DNA of 64,000 nt from Dehalobacter sp. DCA (GTDB lineage Bacteria > Bacillota > Desulfitobacteriia > Desulfitobacteriales > Syntrophobotulaceae). The stretch is taken from positions 2,251,001 through 2,315,000 of the forward strand of contig NC_018866.1 of NCBI RefSeq assembly GCF_000305775.1, written 5' to 3'. Made by a program: the position numbers and the translations under genes. Below the pieces are notes generated by a model. That model ran no database searches. It was not told where the DNA came from and saw nothing but the letters and a program-made list of their open reading frames with translations. Shown in pieces: positions 50,222 through 59,931 of this stretch (positions are counted from its first letter, which is position 1; the number at the start of each line of letters is the position of its first letter).

Positions 50222-52898
50222 AAATGTTCTCCTCCTCCAGAGGCAGTGTGAACCGGAATACGGCACCGCCCTGCTCTTTGTTGGCAGCCTCCATTTTCCC
50301 ATTGTGAGCCTTGATAATCGACATGCATATTGACAGACCGATTCCCATTCCGCGGGCTGAATCCGAGCTGCGTTTGCCGCAGGGCACATAACTTTCAAAT
50401 AAATACGGGAAATCCTCTTCGGCAACTCCTGGTCCGTTGTCACTAACCTCAAAGACAGCCTGAGCTCCGGCTTTTGTCACCCGCACCGCGGTCACGGCGT
50501 CATCCGGAGAATGTTTGACCGCATTTTCGAGCAAATTGATCAAAACCTGCTCAATCAGCTTGCCATCCATCGGCACCAACAAAAGGTCTTCAGGCACCTG
50601 CACCGTTATTTTACGGTCCGGGTATCGATGACGGGTTCTGCTGATCGCTTCAGCCACGATCTCCTCAGCGGCCTCAAATGTTTTGGCGACATTCATGGTT
50701 CCTTCCTTGATCCGGGTCACGGACAATAAGTTTTCGACCATGCGTATCAGCCATTGCGAATCTTCTTTGATGTTCGAGACCAGTTGGATATGCGTCTCTT
50801 TATCCAGATGATCACCATTTTCAAGGATTGCTGAGCTCGCCCCGAGAATGCCGGTCAGCGGGGTCCTCAGATCGTGTGAAATTGCGCGCAGCAGATTGCT
50901 TCGCATTTTTTCTTTTTCTGATTCGATTAATATTTGCCGTTGTTCATCAGACAGGTACTGCCGTTCCAAAGCCATGGCGACTTGGGAAATAATCATTTTT
51001 AGCAGCAGACGGTTATTACGGCTTAATCTGCCTTTGAGACATGAAATTCCAACCACGCCAAGCACATCGCCTTGGGAAATGATCGGCATATAATAAGCGC
51101 CTGCTTCTGTATGTGTATCTGTTCCTACGCCGGCCTGTTTTTGATTGGCAAATACCCATTGAACAACCTTGCTTTCGCGCTCCGACAGCAGAAATGAAGC
51201 ATCAGGTTCTGCGGAGGATTGCGTCAGGATACCTGATGAACCATGATGATTTGATGAACGATGCAGGTTTGCTGACCCATACTGATCCCGGGTGTAAAAA
51301 ACCGCCGAGCATTTAAAAAGCTTCACAATATATTCGTTGGTCAGCGTAACAATATGTTGAAGTCCTCTGGTCGTTAAAAGCCTTTTATTAATCTCATACA
51401 ATAACTCAGTACGCCCTTCTCTTTCCGCGGCGAGCCGTGCCTGGGTCTGAATGCGGACAGTCGTCGTACTTGTGATCAAAGCCACAACCAGCATAATCAC
51501 AAAAGTGACTGGATAGCCTGTCTGGATGGCATAAAACGAGAAAAGTGGAGAAACAAAAAAGAAGTTAAAAACAAGTACACTTAAGACCGAGGCAGTAATG
51601 CCGTATACATACCCCATGGTGAGTCTGGAAATAAAAAACACAGACAAGATGTAGACCATGATAATATTTTGATTGCCAAATTCCAGCGCCCGAAGGCCAA
51701 AGGAAAGCAGGGTCGCCCCAGTCAGAACCCCTATCGTTTTCCAGATATCCGGCCAGGATAAGAACAGATCCTTACTGATCCGCTTCCGTCGCGGTTCGCG
51801 ATAGGATCTTCGAGGCCCGCTGCTTGGGATGATATGAATTTCAATATTTGGCAGCAGCCCGATGAGCTTGTCCTCAAGTGCCGGATCAAATAATGTTTTC
51901 AGCGTCTTTTTATTTCTGCTTTTTCCAATGACAATATTCGTAATGCCGGTAAGCCTGGCGTATTCCGCGATGATGGAAGCCAGACCTTGTCCGTTCAGCG
52001 TCACAATCTTTGCGCCTAAGAGCTCGGCCAGATCCAGATTCTCCTGGACGTTTTTCTTTTCTTCTTCCGTAAAATATCTGCTTTCCATATCTTCGATATA
52101 TAAAGCAGTCCACGGGGCATGAAAGGCCTCTGCCGATCTGGCCGTCCAGCGGATGCATTTAGCGGTCGACGGAGAAGAACTGATACAGACTAATAGCTTA
52201 ATACCAGCTGTTTTTGCGGATAAGAGCTGTTCATTTTGATTCTCATTAACGATCCGATCCGTAACCTTGCGCATAGCGGTCTCCCGCAGGAGGCGCAGGC
52301 TTTCAAGACTTAAGGGACATTTCTTTTCCGCATAGCGTTTCATCAGTTCGTCCGGCTCAATATCGATCAGCTCGACTTTATCGGCGCTGTCAAACATATA
52401 GTCCGGAATCGTGTCCTGCTCATTAACCTTCGTGATATCCTGCACAAGATCTCTCAGGCTTTCGATGTGCTGCACATTGACTGTGGTGTAGACGTCAATT
52501 CCGGCGTTCAGCAGCTCTTCAATATCCTGATAGCGTTTTTTGTTCCGCATGCCATCTGCATTATTATGGGCCAGCACATCAACCAGCAGGAGCTCAGGTT
52601 TTCTTTGCAAAGCGGCGTCCAGATCAAATTCTTTGCGGTATCGGTTTTTATGGTTAACAGTCTTCGGCGGCAAAGCCGGCAGCCCATCCAGCAGCTGAAT
52701 GGTTTCAGAACCTGTATGCGGCTCCAGATAACCTACGACAACATCTACCCGGCTTTTCAGCTGGCTGCGGGCATCATCAAGCATCGCATAGGTTTTTCCT
52801 ACACCCGGGGCATAGCCAAAGAAGATTTTTAGTTTTCCGGTTTTCTTTGCAGCCCTGGCGCGAATATCCTGCACGCCGCCACCACCCTGACTTTTCAT
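50214..52898 (-). CDS. kdpD: KdpD-type osmosensitive K+ channel sensor kinase
   Basis: 894 residues, full length. KdpD N-domain Walker A GYAPGVGKTYAML near residue 30; Walker B is LLVDVLAHNN rather than the usual DELAHTN (Glu to Val). A Usp domain follows (LVCISSSPSTAKCIRWTARS), then four helices around 370-480, a GAF-like region, the His box AISHDLRTPLTGILGASSA, and the ATPase VLINLLENAVKHS. It senses K+ limitation. In Bacillota the Usp domain often binds c-di-AMP. The Walker B change questions ATP hydrolysis in the N-domain. Confidence 0.9.
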   Translation of the reverse strand: MKSQGGGGVQDIRARAAKKTGKLKIFFGYAPGVGKTYAMLDDARSQLKSRVDVVVGYLEPHTGSETIQLLDGLPALPPKTVNHKNRYRKEFDLDAALQRKPELLLVDVLAHNNADGMRNKKRYQDIEELLNAGIDVYTTVNVQHIESLRDLVQDITKVNEQDTIPDYMFDSADKVELIDIEPDELMKRYAEKKCPLSLESLRLLRETAMRKVTDRIVNENQNEQLLSAKTAGIKLLVCISSSPSTAKCIRWTARSAEAFHAPWTALYIEDMESRYFTEEEKKNVQENLDLAELLGAKIVTLNGQGLASIIAEYARLTGITNIVIGKSRNKKTLKTLFDPALEDKLIGLLPNIEIHIIPSSGPRRSYREPRRKRISKDLFLSWPDIWKTIGVLTGATLLSFGLRALEFGNQNIIMVYILSVFFISRLTMGYVYGITASVLSVLVFNFFFVSPLFSFYAIQTGYPVTFVIMLVVALITSTTTVRIQTQARLAAEREGRTELLYEINKRLLTTRGLQHIVTLTNEYIVKLFKCSAVFYTRDQYGSANLHRSSNHHGSSGILTQSSAEPDASFLLSERESKVVQWVFANQKQAGVGTDTHTEAGAYYMPIISQGDVLGVVGISCLKGRLSRNNRLLLKMIISQVAMALERQYLSDEQRQILIESEKEKMRSNLLRAISHDLRTPLTGILGASSAILENGDHLDKETHIQLVSNIKEDSQWLIRMVENLLSVTRIKEGTMNVAKTFEAAEEIVAEAISRTRHRYPDRKITVQVPEDLLLVPMDGKLIEQVLINLLENAVKHSPDDAVTAVRVTKAGAQAVFEVSDNGPGVAEEDFPYLFESYVPCGKRSSDSARGMGIGLSICMSIIKAHNGKMEAANKEQGGAVFRFTLPLEEENIYE

Positions 52899-53072
52899 TC
52901 GTTTAACTCTTCATCGTTTAGCTTTTATAGCTCTCTATAGAACATTATCATACGCCCGATAGGATGATTTAGCAAGAAGCGTTCAACTCACCTTGCCGCT
53001 TCATTTGAACACATGGTATACTGAGGAAAATTATGCAATCAATCTCTTATTAGCAAAGTGTGGGTGACGACG

Positions 53073-53744
53073 TTGCACAAAATCCTGATTGTCGAGGATG
53101 ACAGCATCATTGCAAAGGCAATCAAAAACCATATTGAAACATGGGGCTGCGAAGCAGCATGTGCCGCAGATTTCAAGGACGTCCTGTCGCTGTTTGTCCA
53201 TTATGATCCGCAGCTTGTGCTGTTAGATATCTCTCTGCCGTTTTACAATGGCTACCATTGGTGCAATGAGATCAGAAAGATTTCCAAAGTCCCGATCATC
53301 TTTATCTCATCCACCTCGGACAACATGAATATCGTGATGGCCATGAATATGGGCGGCGATGACTTTATTGCAAAGCCGTTTGACCTGGATGTCCTAACGG
53401 CCAAGGTACAGGCCCTGCTCCGCCGCACCTATGATTTTTCCGGACAAAGCCATCTTCTGGTGCATCATGGTGCCATCCTGAATATGAACGATGCCACCCT
53501 GACGTATAACGGCGAAAAAATTGACTTAACCAAAAATGACTATAAGATTCTGCAGCTGCTGATGGAGAACAAAGGAAAGGCCGTCAGCCGCGACACGATT
53601 ATGCTGCGGCTCTGGGAGACCAACAGCTTTGTCGACGAGAATACGCTGACCGTGAATATGACGCGTCTGCGCAAAAAACTCGAAGCGGCCGGTCTTTCCG
53701 ACTTTATTACAACAAAAAAAGGGCTTGGCTATCTGGTGCCATAA
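53073..53744 (+). CDS. bceR: BceR-type response regulator (OmpR family)
   Basis: 223 residues. Acidic pair in ILIVEDDSII, phospho-Asp in QLVLLDISLPFYNGYHW, Lys in FIAKPFD; winged helix KIDLTKNDYKILQLLMEN and NTLTVNMTRLRKKLE. LDISLPFYNGY is typical of the BceR group that pairs with intramembrane-sensing kinases. TTG at 53073 is chosen by position of MHKILIVEDD and a GGGTGA site; GTG at 53058 or 53064 are possible. A promoter-like TTGCCG/TATACT pair lies upstream. Confidence 0.87.
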   Translation: MHKILIVEDDSIIAKAIKNHIETWGCEAACAADFKDVLSLFVHYDPQLVLLDISLPFYNGYHWCNEIRKISKVPIIFISSTSDNMNIVMAMNMGGDDFIAKPFDLDVLTAKVQALLRRTYDFSGQSHLLVHHGAILNMNDATLTYNGEKIDLTKNDYKILQLLMENKGKAVSRDTIMLRLWETNSFVDENTLTVNMTRLRKKLEAAGLSDFITTKKGLGYLVP

Positions 53745-53811
53745 TCAGCAAAGAATCCATCATTTGGTTTCATAAGTTTCATAATTATGAAATTAGTCTC
53801 ATGGAGTACGT

Positions 53812-54828
53812 ATGCGTGAATCAAATAGGAATTGCACGAAACCAAATATTTTGTTAAATTATCTGCAACATCACCTCGGGACCATTGCTCTTTTTGGCCT
53901 GTTTGCAGCCGTATTTGCCACTGTTTTTTCTCTTTATGCTTTGCCTATAGAGGCTGTTGCCTATGCTGCCCTGCTCTGTGTCTTTACCGGTCTGATTTTT
54001 GCTGTGGCCGGCTTCTTCCGGTACTTCAGACGCCATAAAACCCTGCATGATATGCTGAGCCGCATCACCCTGAGCGTGGACGGCCTGCCTGCCCCGCGCG
54101 ATTTGCTCGAGCAGGATTACCAGGCTCTTCTCCAAGCGGTCCATACCGACCGCATGCTGCGGATCTCCCAGGCCGACAGCATCAAGAGCGACCTGACCGA
54201 CTATTATACACTGTGGGCTCACCAGATCAAGACGCCGATTGCCGCGATGCAGCTGCTGCTTCAGTCCGGAAACCCGCCCCAGAAAGCGGAGCTCTCCATG
54301 GAGCTGTTCAAAATTGAGCAGTATGTTGAAATGGTCCTGTACTATCTACGACTGGACAGTGACTCTTCTGACTTTGTGCTGAAAAAATATGACTTAGACG
54401 AAATTATCCGCCAGGCGGCGCGCCGGTACGCAAAGCTGTTCATCCTGAAGAAAATACCGCTCGATTTTACGCAGAGCGACCTGACTGTACTGACGGACGA
54501 AAAGTGGCTCGTATTTGTGCTTGAACAATTGCTTTCCAACAGCCTGAAATATACAAAGGAAGGGAAAATCTCCATTTATACCGAGGACCAGACACTGCTT
54601 ATCGCGGACACAGGCATCGGCATCCAGCCAGAGGATCTGCCGCGGGTGTTTGAAAAAGGCTTTACCGGCTACAACGGCAGGCAAGACAAAAAATCTACCG
54701 GTATCGGGCTGTATCTCTGCCAGCGTATTCTGACCAAGCTCGGGCATGGAATTGAGATTGAATCTGAGGTGGGTAAAGGGACTTCTGTCAAAATCAAACT
54801 GGATAGTATTGATTTTTTTGCTGAGTAG
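53812..54828 (+). CDS. bceS: BceS-type intramembrane-sensing histidine kinase
   Basis: 338 residues. Two helices near the N-terminus (about residues 20-75) with hardly any loop between them, so it has no external sensor. His box AHQIKTPIAAMQLLLQ, N-box EQLLSNSLKYT, G boxes ADTGIGIQ and STGIGLYLC. Kinases of this type sense the flux through their partner ABC transporter, here the two genes downstream. ATG at 53812 with GGAG. Confidence 0.88.
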   Translation: MRESNRNCTKPNILLNYLQHHLGTIALFGLFAAVFATVFSLYALPIEAVAYAALLCVFTGLIFAVAGFFRYFRRHKTLHDMLSRITLSVDGLPAPRDLLEQDYQALLQAVHTDRMLRISQADSIKSDLTDYYTLWAHQIKTPIAAMQLLLQSGNPPQKAELSMELFKIEQYVEMVLYYLRLDSDSSDFVLKKYDLDEIIRQAARRYAKLFILKKIPLDFTQSDLTVLTDEKWLVFVLEQLLSNSLKYTKEGKISIYTEDQTLLIADTGIGIQPEDLPRVFEKGFTGYNGRQDKKSTGIGLYLCQRILTKLGHGIEIESEVGKGTSVKIKLDSIDFFAE

Positions 54829-54882
54829 ACAGAAAAATAGATGTTTGATCACTCAAACCTTACAAAACGGTAAGATTAGCCG

Positions 54883-54928
54883 GGGAAATGAAAGCCAAAT
54901 CGATGGCTGGCATTTCCTCTTTTTGTTA
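54883..54928 (+). terminator. Terminator after bceRS
   Basis: GGAAATG-AAAGCCA-AATCGA-TGGCTGG-CATTTCC stem followed by TCTTTTTGTT. bceAB therefore probably has its own promoter in 54930-55036, as is usual when BceR controls it. Confidence 0.75.
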
Positions 54929-55036
54929 TTGTAGTACTAGTACCATGTCGACCCTAAATCTTATATATCCAGTCGTCAGATTTCTTGTAATAACAAGGTA
55001 CTGGAGGGTTAATTTAACTATACAGGAGGAATTCTC

Positions 55037-55804
55037 ATGTCTCTTTTAAGTGTCAGCAACCTGAAGAAGATATACACGACGCGCTTTGGCGGCACCCAGG
55101 TCCAGGCCCTTGCCAATGTATCGTTCTCGGTGGAACAAGGCGAATATGTTGCTATTATGGGTGAGTCCGGTTCCGGCAAAACCACGCTTTTGAATATCCT
55201 TGCCGCGCTGGATAAGCCGACAAGCGGCGAGGTGCTGCTGAATGGCAGGAACACTGTAACAATCAGGGAAAGTGAGATCTCGGCTTTCCGCCGGGACAAC
55301 CTCGGTTTTGTGTTCCAGGACTTTAACCTGCTCGATACGTTTTCCCTGCAGGACAATATTTTTCTCCCACTGGTTCTTTCTGGTAAATCCTTTGAAGAGA
55401 TGAGCCTCCGTCTGGAGCCAATTGCCCGGAAACTGCACATCACCGATATCCTCAGCAAATTCCCGTATGAGGTATCCGGCGGACAGAAACAGCGCGCTGC
55501 CGTGGCCCGGGCGCTGATTACAAATCCCCAGCTGATCCTTGCTGATGAGCCGACCGGAGCACTCGATTCTCACGCCACCGACGGTCTGCTCCAGTTTTTT
55601 AATGAGATCAACGATGACGACCAGACGATCCTGCTGGTGACGCACAGTGTCAAAGCAGCCAGCCATGCTAAACGGGTACTGTTTATCAAGGACGGTGAAG
55701 TATTCCACCAGCTCTACAAGGCATCCCAGACCTATGACGAGATGTACCAGAAAATCTCGGACACGCTCACCATGATAGCCACGGGTGGTGAACGCTATGC
55801 GTAA
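55037..55804 (+). CDS. bceA: BceA-type ABC transporter ATPase
   Basis: 255 residues. Walker A GESGSGKTTLLNIL near residue 40, signature VSGGQKQRAAVARAL, Walker B LILADEPTGALDSH, switch His LVTHSVK. AGGAGGAATTCTC precedes the ATG. It powers the BceB permease, which shares an 8-base overlap. Bce modules protect against bacitracin-like and other lipid II-directed peptides. Confidence 0.92.
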   Translation: MSLLSVSNLKKIYTTRFGGTQVQALANVSFSVEQGEYVAIMGESGSGKTTLLNILAALDKPTSGEVLLNGRNTVTIRESEISAFRRDNLGFVFQDFNLLDTFSLQDNIFLPLVLSGKSFEEMSLRLEPIARKLHITDILSKFPYEVSGGQKQRAAVARALITNPQLILADEPTGALDSHATDGLLQFFNEINDDDQTILLVTHSVKAASHAKRVLFIKDGEVFHQLYKASQTYDEMYQKISDTLTMIATGGERYA

Positions 55805-57818
55805 ACGCACTTTTTATCCGAAGTTGGCTTTCCTCAACATTCAGAAAAACGGCAAGTTTTATCTGCCCTATCTGCTAACCTGCATTATCACCGTCGCCAT
55901 GTTTTATATTATGCGTTATATCGCCACCAACAGCAGTCTTAACAATATGCTCGGGGCTGGATCACTGAAGGAAATCTTATTTTTTGGCAGTATCGTCGTC
56001 GGAATCTTTGCTGCAATCTTCCTGTTCTATACAAACAGCTTTTTGATGAAACGCCGTAAAAAGGAACTTGGACTGTATAATATTCTCGGCATGGAAAAGC
56101 GGCATATTGCCTGGGTCCTGTTATTTGAGACGTTTATCGTCGCTGCAGTCAGCCTTGTCCTCGGTCTGTCCCTCGGCATCCTGCTGAGCAAGCTCATCAT
56201 ACTTATTTTGTTTGAGATGCTTAAATTCACCATACCGTGGGGATTTTCCGTAAGCAGTGCTTCCCTACTGGTGTCTGTCTTACTGTTTTTCGGCATCTTT
56301 CTGGCCACCCTGCTTTTTAACCTGATGCAGATCAGACTGGCCAAACCGATCGAGCTACTTCACGGCAGTCAGACGGGCGAACGGGAACCCAAGACCAAGT
56401 GGATACTGGCAATCCTCGGGATCCTGACTCTTGGAGCAGGCTATACGATTGCAATCGTGACAGAGTCTCCGTTGTCTGCTATCTCGCTATTTTTTATTGC
56501 CGTCGTGCTGGTCATTGTCGGCACCTACTGCCTGTTTACTGCAGGCAGCATCGCACTCTTAAAGCTTCTGCGCAATAATAAACATTTTTACTATCAGACG
56601 AAACATTTCATTGCTGTATCCGGGATGATTTACCGCATGAAACAAAACGCCGTAGGGCTGGCCAATATTTGCATTCTTTCAACCATGGTCCTAATCATGG
56701 TTTCCACCACCGTCTCCCTGTACAGCGGCATGGAAAATATGCTCGACAACCGCTTCCCAACCGATATATCCGTCGGCTTCAAGAATCCTACTGACGGAGA
56801 AATGGAAAACAGACTCCGCCAGCTTCAGGACACCGCAAGTGAGCAGGGCCGCTCACTCAGCAAATTAACCAATTATACCGCACTGTCCTTCGCCGTGAGT
56901 AGGGACGGGAATACCTTTGCCACGGATACCAATAACTATGTCAGTAGCTCCGACGCCTCGGAACTGTGCTTTATCACTGCTACTGAATATGAACATCTGA
57001 CCGGCAGAACGGTCACGCTTGCTGCCGATGAGGTGCTAGTCTACAGCAATGGCGGGCAAATCGGTGAATCTTTCAGCCTGTTTAATCAGAGTTTCCGAGT
57101 CAGAGAACATCTAAACAGCATCCCGATCACCGGTCAGTTCAACGCCAGGCTTGTCGACGGTTATTTTATGGTAGTCAGTGACGATACAGTGCTAAACCAG
57201 CTTTATACCCAGCAAAAAACCGCCTATGGCGACTGGGCAAGCTCGATCAGGGGGGAGATCTCCTTTAATCTGGACGGTACCGACGAAGAAAAACTAGTCT
57301 GCTATGACGCGATCAAAGCAGTGCTGAATAAACCGCTGCCCTCTGAATCCGCCGCAGCGTACACTGGGGAGTACATCGACCACCTCAGTACAATGGAGTG
57401 TAAGCAGGCAGCTGCCAGTGACTTTTATGCCCTGTATGGCGGGTTTCTTTTCCTGGGCCTGTTCCTCGGCACGCTTTTCCTGATGGCGACGGTATTGATC
57501 ATCTATTACAAACAGATCTCGGAAGGATATGACGATAAGGAACGTTTTGAAATCATGCAGAAAGTGGGTTTAAGCCGCAGTGAGGTTAAACACGCGATCA
57601 GCAGCCAGATTGTGATGGTCTTTTTTCTGCCGATCTTGATGGCCGGCATCCACATCCTAGCCGCTTTTAAAATGATCACCAAGCTGCTCGCAGTGTTAAA
57701 TCTTACAAATATCCCGCTGTTCATCGGCTGTACAATCGGTACTATCCTGGTCTTCGGCTTGATTTACGGGGTTGTCTATGCGTTGACGGCCCGGGTGTAT
57801 TACAGGATTGTGAGTTAA
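55797..57818 (+). CDS. bceB: BceB-type ABC transporter permease
   Basis: 673 residues, ten helices. After helix 7 a large external domain runs from about residue 310 to 520 (rich in Thr/Asn/Ser) and carries the peptide-sensing role in this family. KRRKKELGLYNILGMEKRHI is the FtsX-like coupling loop. The downstream half ends with three helices. ATG at 55797 (MRKRTFYPKLAFLNI). It completes bceRSAB. Which peptide it answers cannot be told from sequence. Confidence 0.9.
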   Translation: MRKRTFYPKLAFLNIQKNGKFYLPYLLTCIITVAMFYIMRYIATNSSLNNMLGAGSLKEILFFGSIVVGIFAAIFLFYTNSFLMKRRKKELGLYNILGMEKRHIAWVLLFETFIVAAVSLVLGLSLGILLSKLIILILFEMLKFTIPWGFSVSSASLLVSVLLFFGIFLATLLFNLMQIRLAKPIELLHGSQTGEREPKTKWILAILGILTLGAGYTIAIVTESPLSAISLFFIAVVLVIVGTYCLFTAGSIALLKLLRNNKHFYYQTKHFIAVSGMIYRMKQNAVGLANICILSTMVLIMVSTTVSLYSGMENMLDNRFPTDISVGFKNPTDGEMENRLRQLQDTASEQGRSLSKLTNYTALSFAVSRDGNTFATDTNNYVSSSDASELCFITATEYEHLTGRTVTLAADEVLVYSNGGQIGESFSLFNQSFRVREHLNSIPITGQFNARLVDGYFMVVSDDTVLNQLYTQQKTAYGDWASSIRGEISFNLDGTDEEKLVCYDAIKAVLNKPLPSESAAAYTGEYIDHLSTMECKQAAASDFYALYGGFLFLGLFLGTLFLMATVLIIYYKQISEGYDDKERFEIMQKVGLSRSEVKHAISSQIVMVFFLPILMAGIHILAAFKMITKLLAVLNLTNIPLFIGCTIGTILVFGLIYGVVYALTARVYYRIVS

Positions 57819-57902
57819 AACGCACAAAAGTAAGCCTGCCCAACAAGAAATTGACACAGGCTCACTTGATATCATAATTGCAAACCATATTAATCAGACA
57901 GG

Positions 57903-57930
57903 CACCCCGTCTAACATCCGGGGTGTTGTT
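57903..57930 (+). terminator. Terminator after bceAB
   Basis: CACCCCG-TCTAACA-TCCGGGGTG followed by TTGTTTATT, about 85 bases after the bceB stop. Confidence 0.65.
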
Positions 57931-58026
57931 TATTATGTGATGCACACTTTTTTCTTCCCCAACATATTCTGTTTTAGAATCACTCGTTAAAGTTAGCTTC
58001 GGCTAACCTGCAGAGAATACCTACAG

Positions 58027-58449
58027 TTATTTCTCCCTTGTATGACGCAGAACAAAGTCGTCAAAATCCTGTTTCCAGGACGTATTGCTTTTCATGAACT
58101 CCACCAGCGTTTTTATCGCATCAATCGATGCAATTGAAAGGTAGTGTTCCATTGCTTCAGCCTCAGCAGCAATATTGCATTTGCTACATATCAGCGAAAG
58201 AAATTCCTGCAGCAGCTGATTCCTGGCAACCAGGTAAAACCCATACTCTTTTCCTTTATCCGTAAGCTTGATTTCGCCATACGGTTCGTACTTTATATAG
58301 TCAGAGTCTCGCAGTCTGTAGAGAGCTTTCGTTACGGAAGGCAAAGCGACTTGAAGCCTATTACTTATATCCGTGACTCGAACTTCATCAAGTGACAGCG
58401 AAAAGCGATAAATTTCCTCCAAGTAATCTTCCAGGCTCGGTGAAAGCAT
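58027..58449 (-). CDS. mntR: MntR-type manganese-responsive repressor (DtxR family)
   Basis: About 140 residues. With the ATG at 58449 (AAAGGAG site 8 bases upstream) Asp8 and Glu11 of the sequence MLSPSLEDYLEEIY fall exactly where B. subtilis MntR has its metal ligands; the later pair EAEAMEHYL supplies Glu/His. The helix-turn-helix is VTDISNRLQVALPSVTKALYRL. No SH3 domain, as in MntR. Divergent from mntH, which it should repress with Mn2+. Confidence 0.85.
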   Translation of the reverse strand: MLSPSLEDYLEEIYRFSLSLDEVRVTDISNRLQVALPSVTKALYRLRDSDYIKYEPYGEIKLTDKGKEYGFYLVARNQLLQEFLSLICSKCNIAAEAEAMEHYLSIASIDAIKTLVEFMKSNTSWKQDFDDFVLRHTREK

Positions 58450-58648
58450 CTTCCCCACTCCTTTGCTTCACCTGAAGTTACTGATATTTGTTAGCGTCCA
58501 CCTAACTAAATGCTTATCGCTATTTAAGAAAGAATGATTCAGCCGTATCACAGTAGATTCACATCTATGTGTACTGCTTCGTTCTATACCTATATCATTT
58601 TCTTGCCTCATATGACAGTTCATTAGAAATAAGCGGAGGATTATAACA

Positions 58649-59917
58649 ATGAGCAAAGAAATCAACCTTGTTCAAACTTCATTAACATTACCTTTGCCTA
58701 AAAATACCTGGCTGGAAAAGATCAAAGACACGCTGAAATATCTGGGTCCGGCCTTCATCGTGAGTGTCGCCTATATTGACCCCGGCAACTTTGCCACCAA
58801 CATCAGCGCAGGTTCCAATTTCAATTACAATCTTGTTTGGGTTGTCTTATGGAGCAACCTGATGGCGATTTTCCTGCAAACACTGTCGGCGAAGCTCGGC
58901 ATTGTCACCGGTGTTGATCTGGCTACGCAGTGCGGGCGTGTTTTCTCCAGACCGGTAAATTTTTCACTTTGGATCATCATGCTATTTGCCGTCATCGCAA
59001 CGTATATGGCAGAGTTCCTGGGCTCGACGCTTGGCCTGTACCTACTTTTCGGCATACCGCTCGTGACAGCAGGCCTGATAACCGTATGTCTGACCTTCGT
59101 CATTGTTTATTTGCGGCGTTTCGGCCAGCATATGGTTGAGAGAATTATCATCAGTCTGGTGGCTGTCATCGGGGCCTCGTATTGTCTCGAGCTGTTCCTG
59201 GCTGACCCGGATTGGTCCGCGGTCGCTTTGCACACCTTGGTTCCTAGCCTAGGTCCGGAAAGCATTCTGGTGGCCGTCGGCATGTTGGGCGCGACCGTTA
59301 TGCCTCACGTCATTTATCTCCATTCGGACTTGATGAAAGCAAGACGTACCTCCGATGATTTGGCCGAAGCAAAAAAGCATTTCCGAATGGAATGCTTGGA
59401 TATCGCCTTTGCCATGAACATCGCGTTTCTCGTCAACGCTGCAATGGTTATTATCGCTGCAGCCGTTTTTTTTAACCAGGGCCCCGTCGACTCCATCGAA
59501 CAGGCGCACAAGTCCCTGACGCCGCTGCTTGGCAGTTTATCCAGCGGTGCTTTTGGTCTGGCGCTGCTTGCTTCAGGCCTTTCCTCATCCACCGTTGGCG
59601 CTATGGCCGGGGAATGCATGCTGAAGGGATTCATCGGTCTGGATATTCCGGTCAATATCCGGCGGGCAATCACCATGGTTCCGGCCATCATTCTCCTGTG
59701 GCTCGGCTTTAACCCGATGAAGATGCTGATTATGAGCCAGGTTACCTTAAGCTTTGCTCTGCCGGCAGCAATCATTCCGCTGCTTCTGATCACTAAACGC
59801 CGGGACATTATGGGTGAAATGACAAACCGCAAAATCACTAATGCTGCCGGTGCTGTGATCGTAAGTCTTATTGTCTCGCTGAATGTTGTTCTGTTATATT
59901 TAACTTTTTCCGCTTAA
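58649..59917 (+). CDS. mntH: NRAMP-family Mn2+/H+ symporter
   Basis: 422 residues, eleven helices. Helix 1 YIDPGNFATNISAGS carries the DPGN metal site; helix 6 GATVMPHVIYLHS carries the Met (soft ligand selecting transition metals) and MPH motif. Cytoplasmic loop EAKKHFRMECLDIAF. AGGAGG site 9 bases before the ATG. The 190-base divergent region with mntR holds the presumed MntR site; I could not single out a clean dyad there. Confidence 0.9.
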   Translation: MSKEINLVQTSLTLPLPKNTWLEKIKDTLKYLGPAFIVSVAYIDPGNFATNISAGSNFNYNLVWVVLWSNLMAIFLQTLSAKLGIVTGVDLATQCGRVFSRPVNFSLWIIMLFAVIATYMAEFLGSTLGLYLLFGIPLVTAGLITVCLTFVIVYLRRFGQHMVERIIISLVAVIGASYCLELFLADPDWSAVALHTLVPSLGPESILVAVGMLGATVMPHVIYLHSDLMKARRTSDDLAEAKKHFRMECLDIAFAMNIAFLVNAAMVIIAAAVFFNQGPVDSIEQAHKSLTPLLGSLSSGAFGLALLASGLSSSTVGAMAGECMLKGFIGLDIPVNIRRAITMVPAIILLWLGFNPMKMLIMSQVTLSFALPAAIIPLLLITKRRDIMGEMTNRKITNAAGAVIVSLIVSLNVVLLYLTFSA

Positions 59918-59931
59918 GTTAGAACTAAACA

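Noticed and set aside
49520-50452. Long N-terminal extension of the response regulator
   Set aside because: The extra 77 codons lie inside kdpD in another frame and have no ribosome site; GGAGGAGG precedes the ATG at 50221.
55046-55810. 254-codon antisense ORF over bceA
   Set aside because: A shadow of the bceA frame with no motif and no ribosome site.
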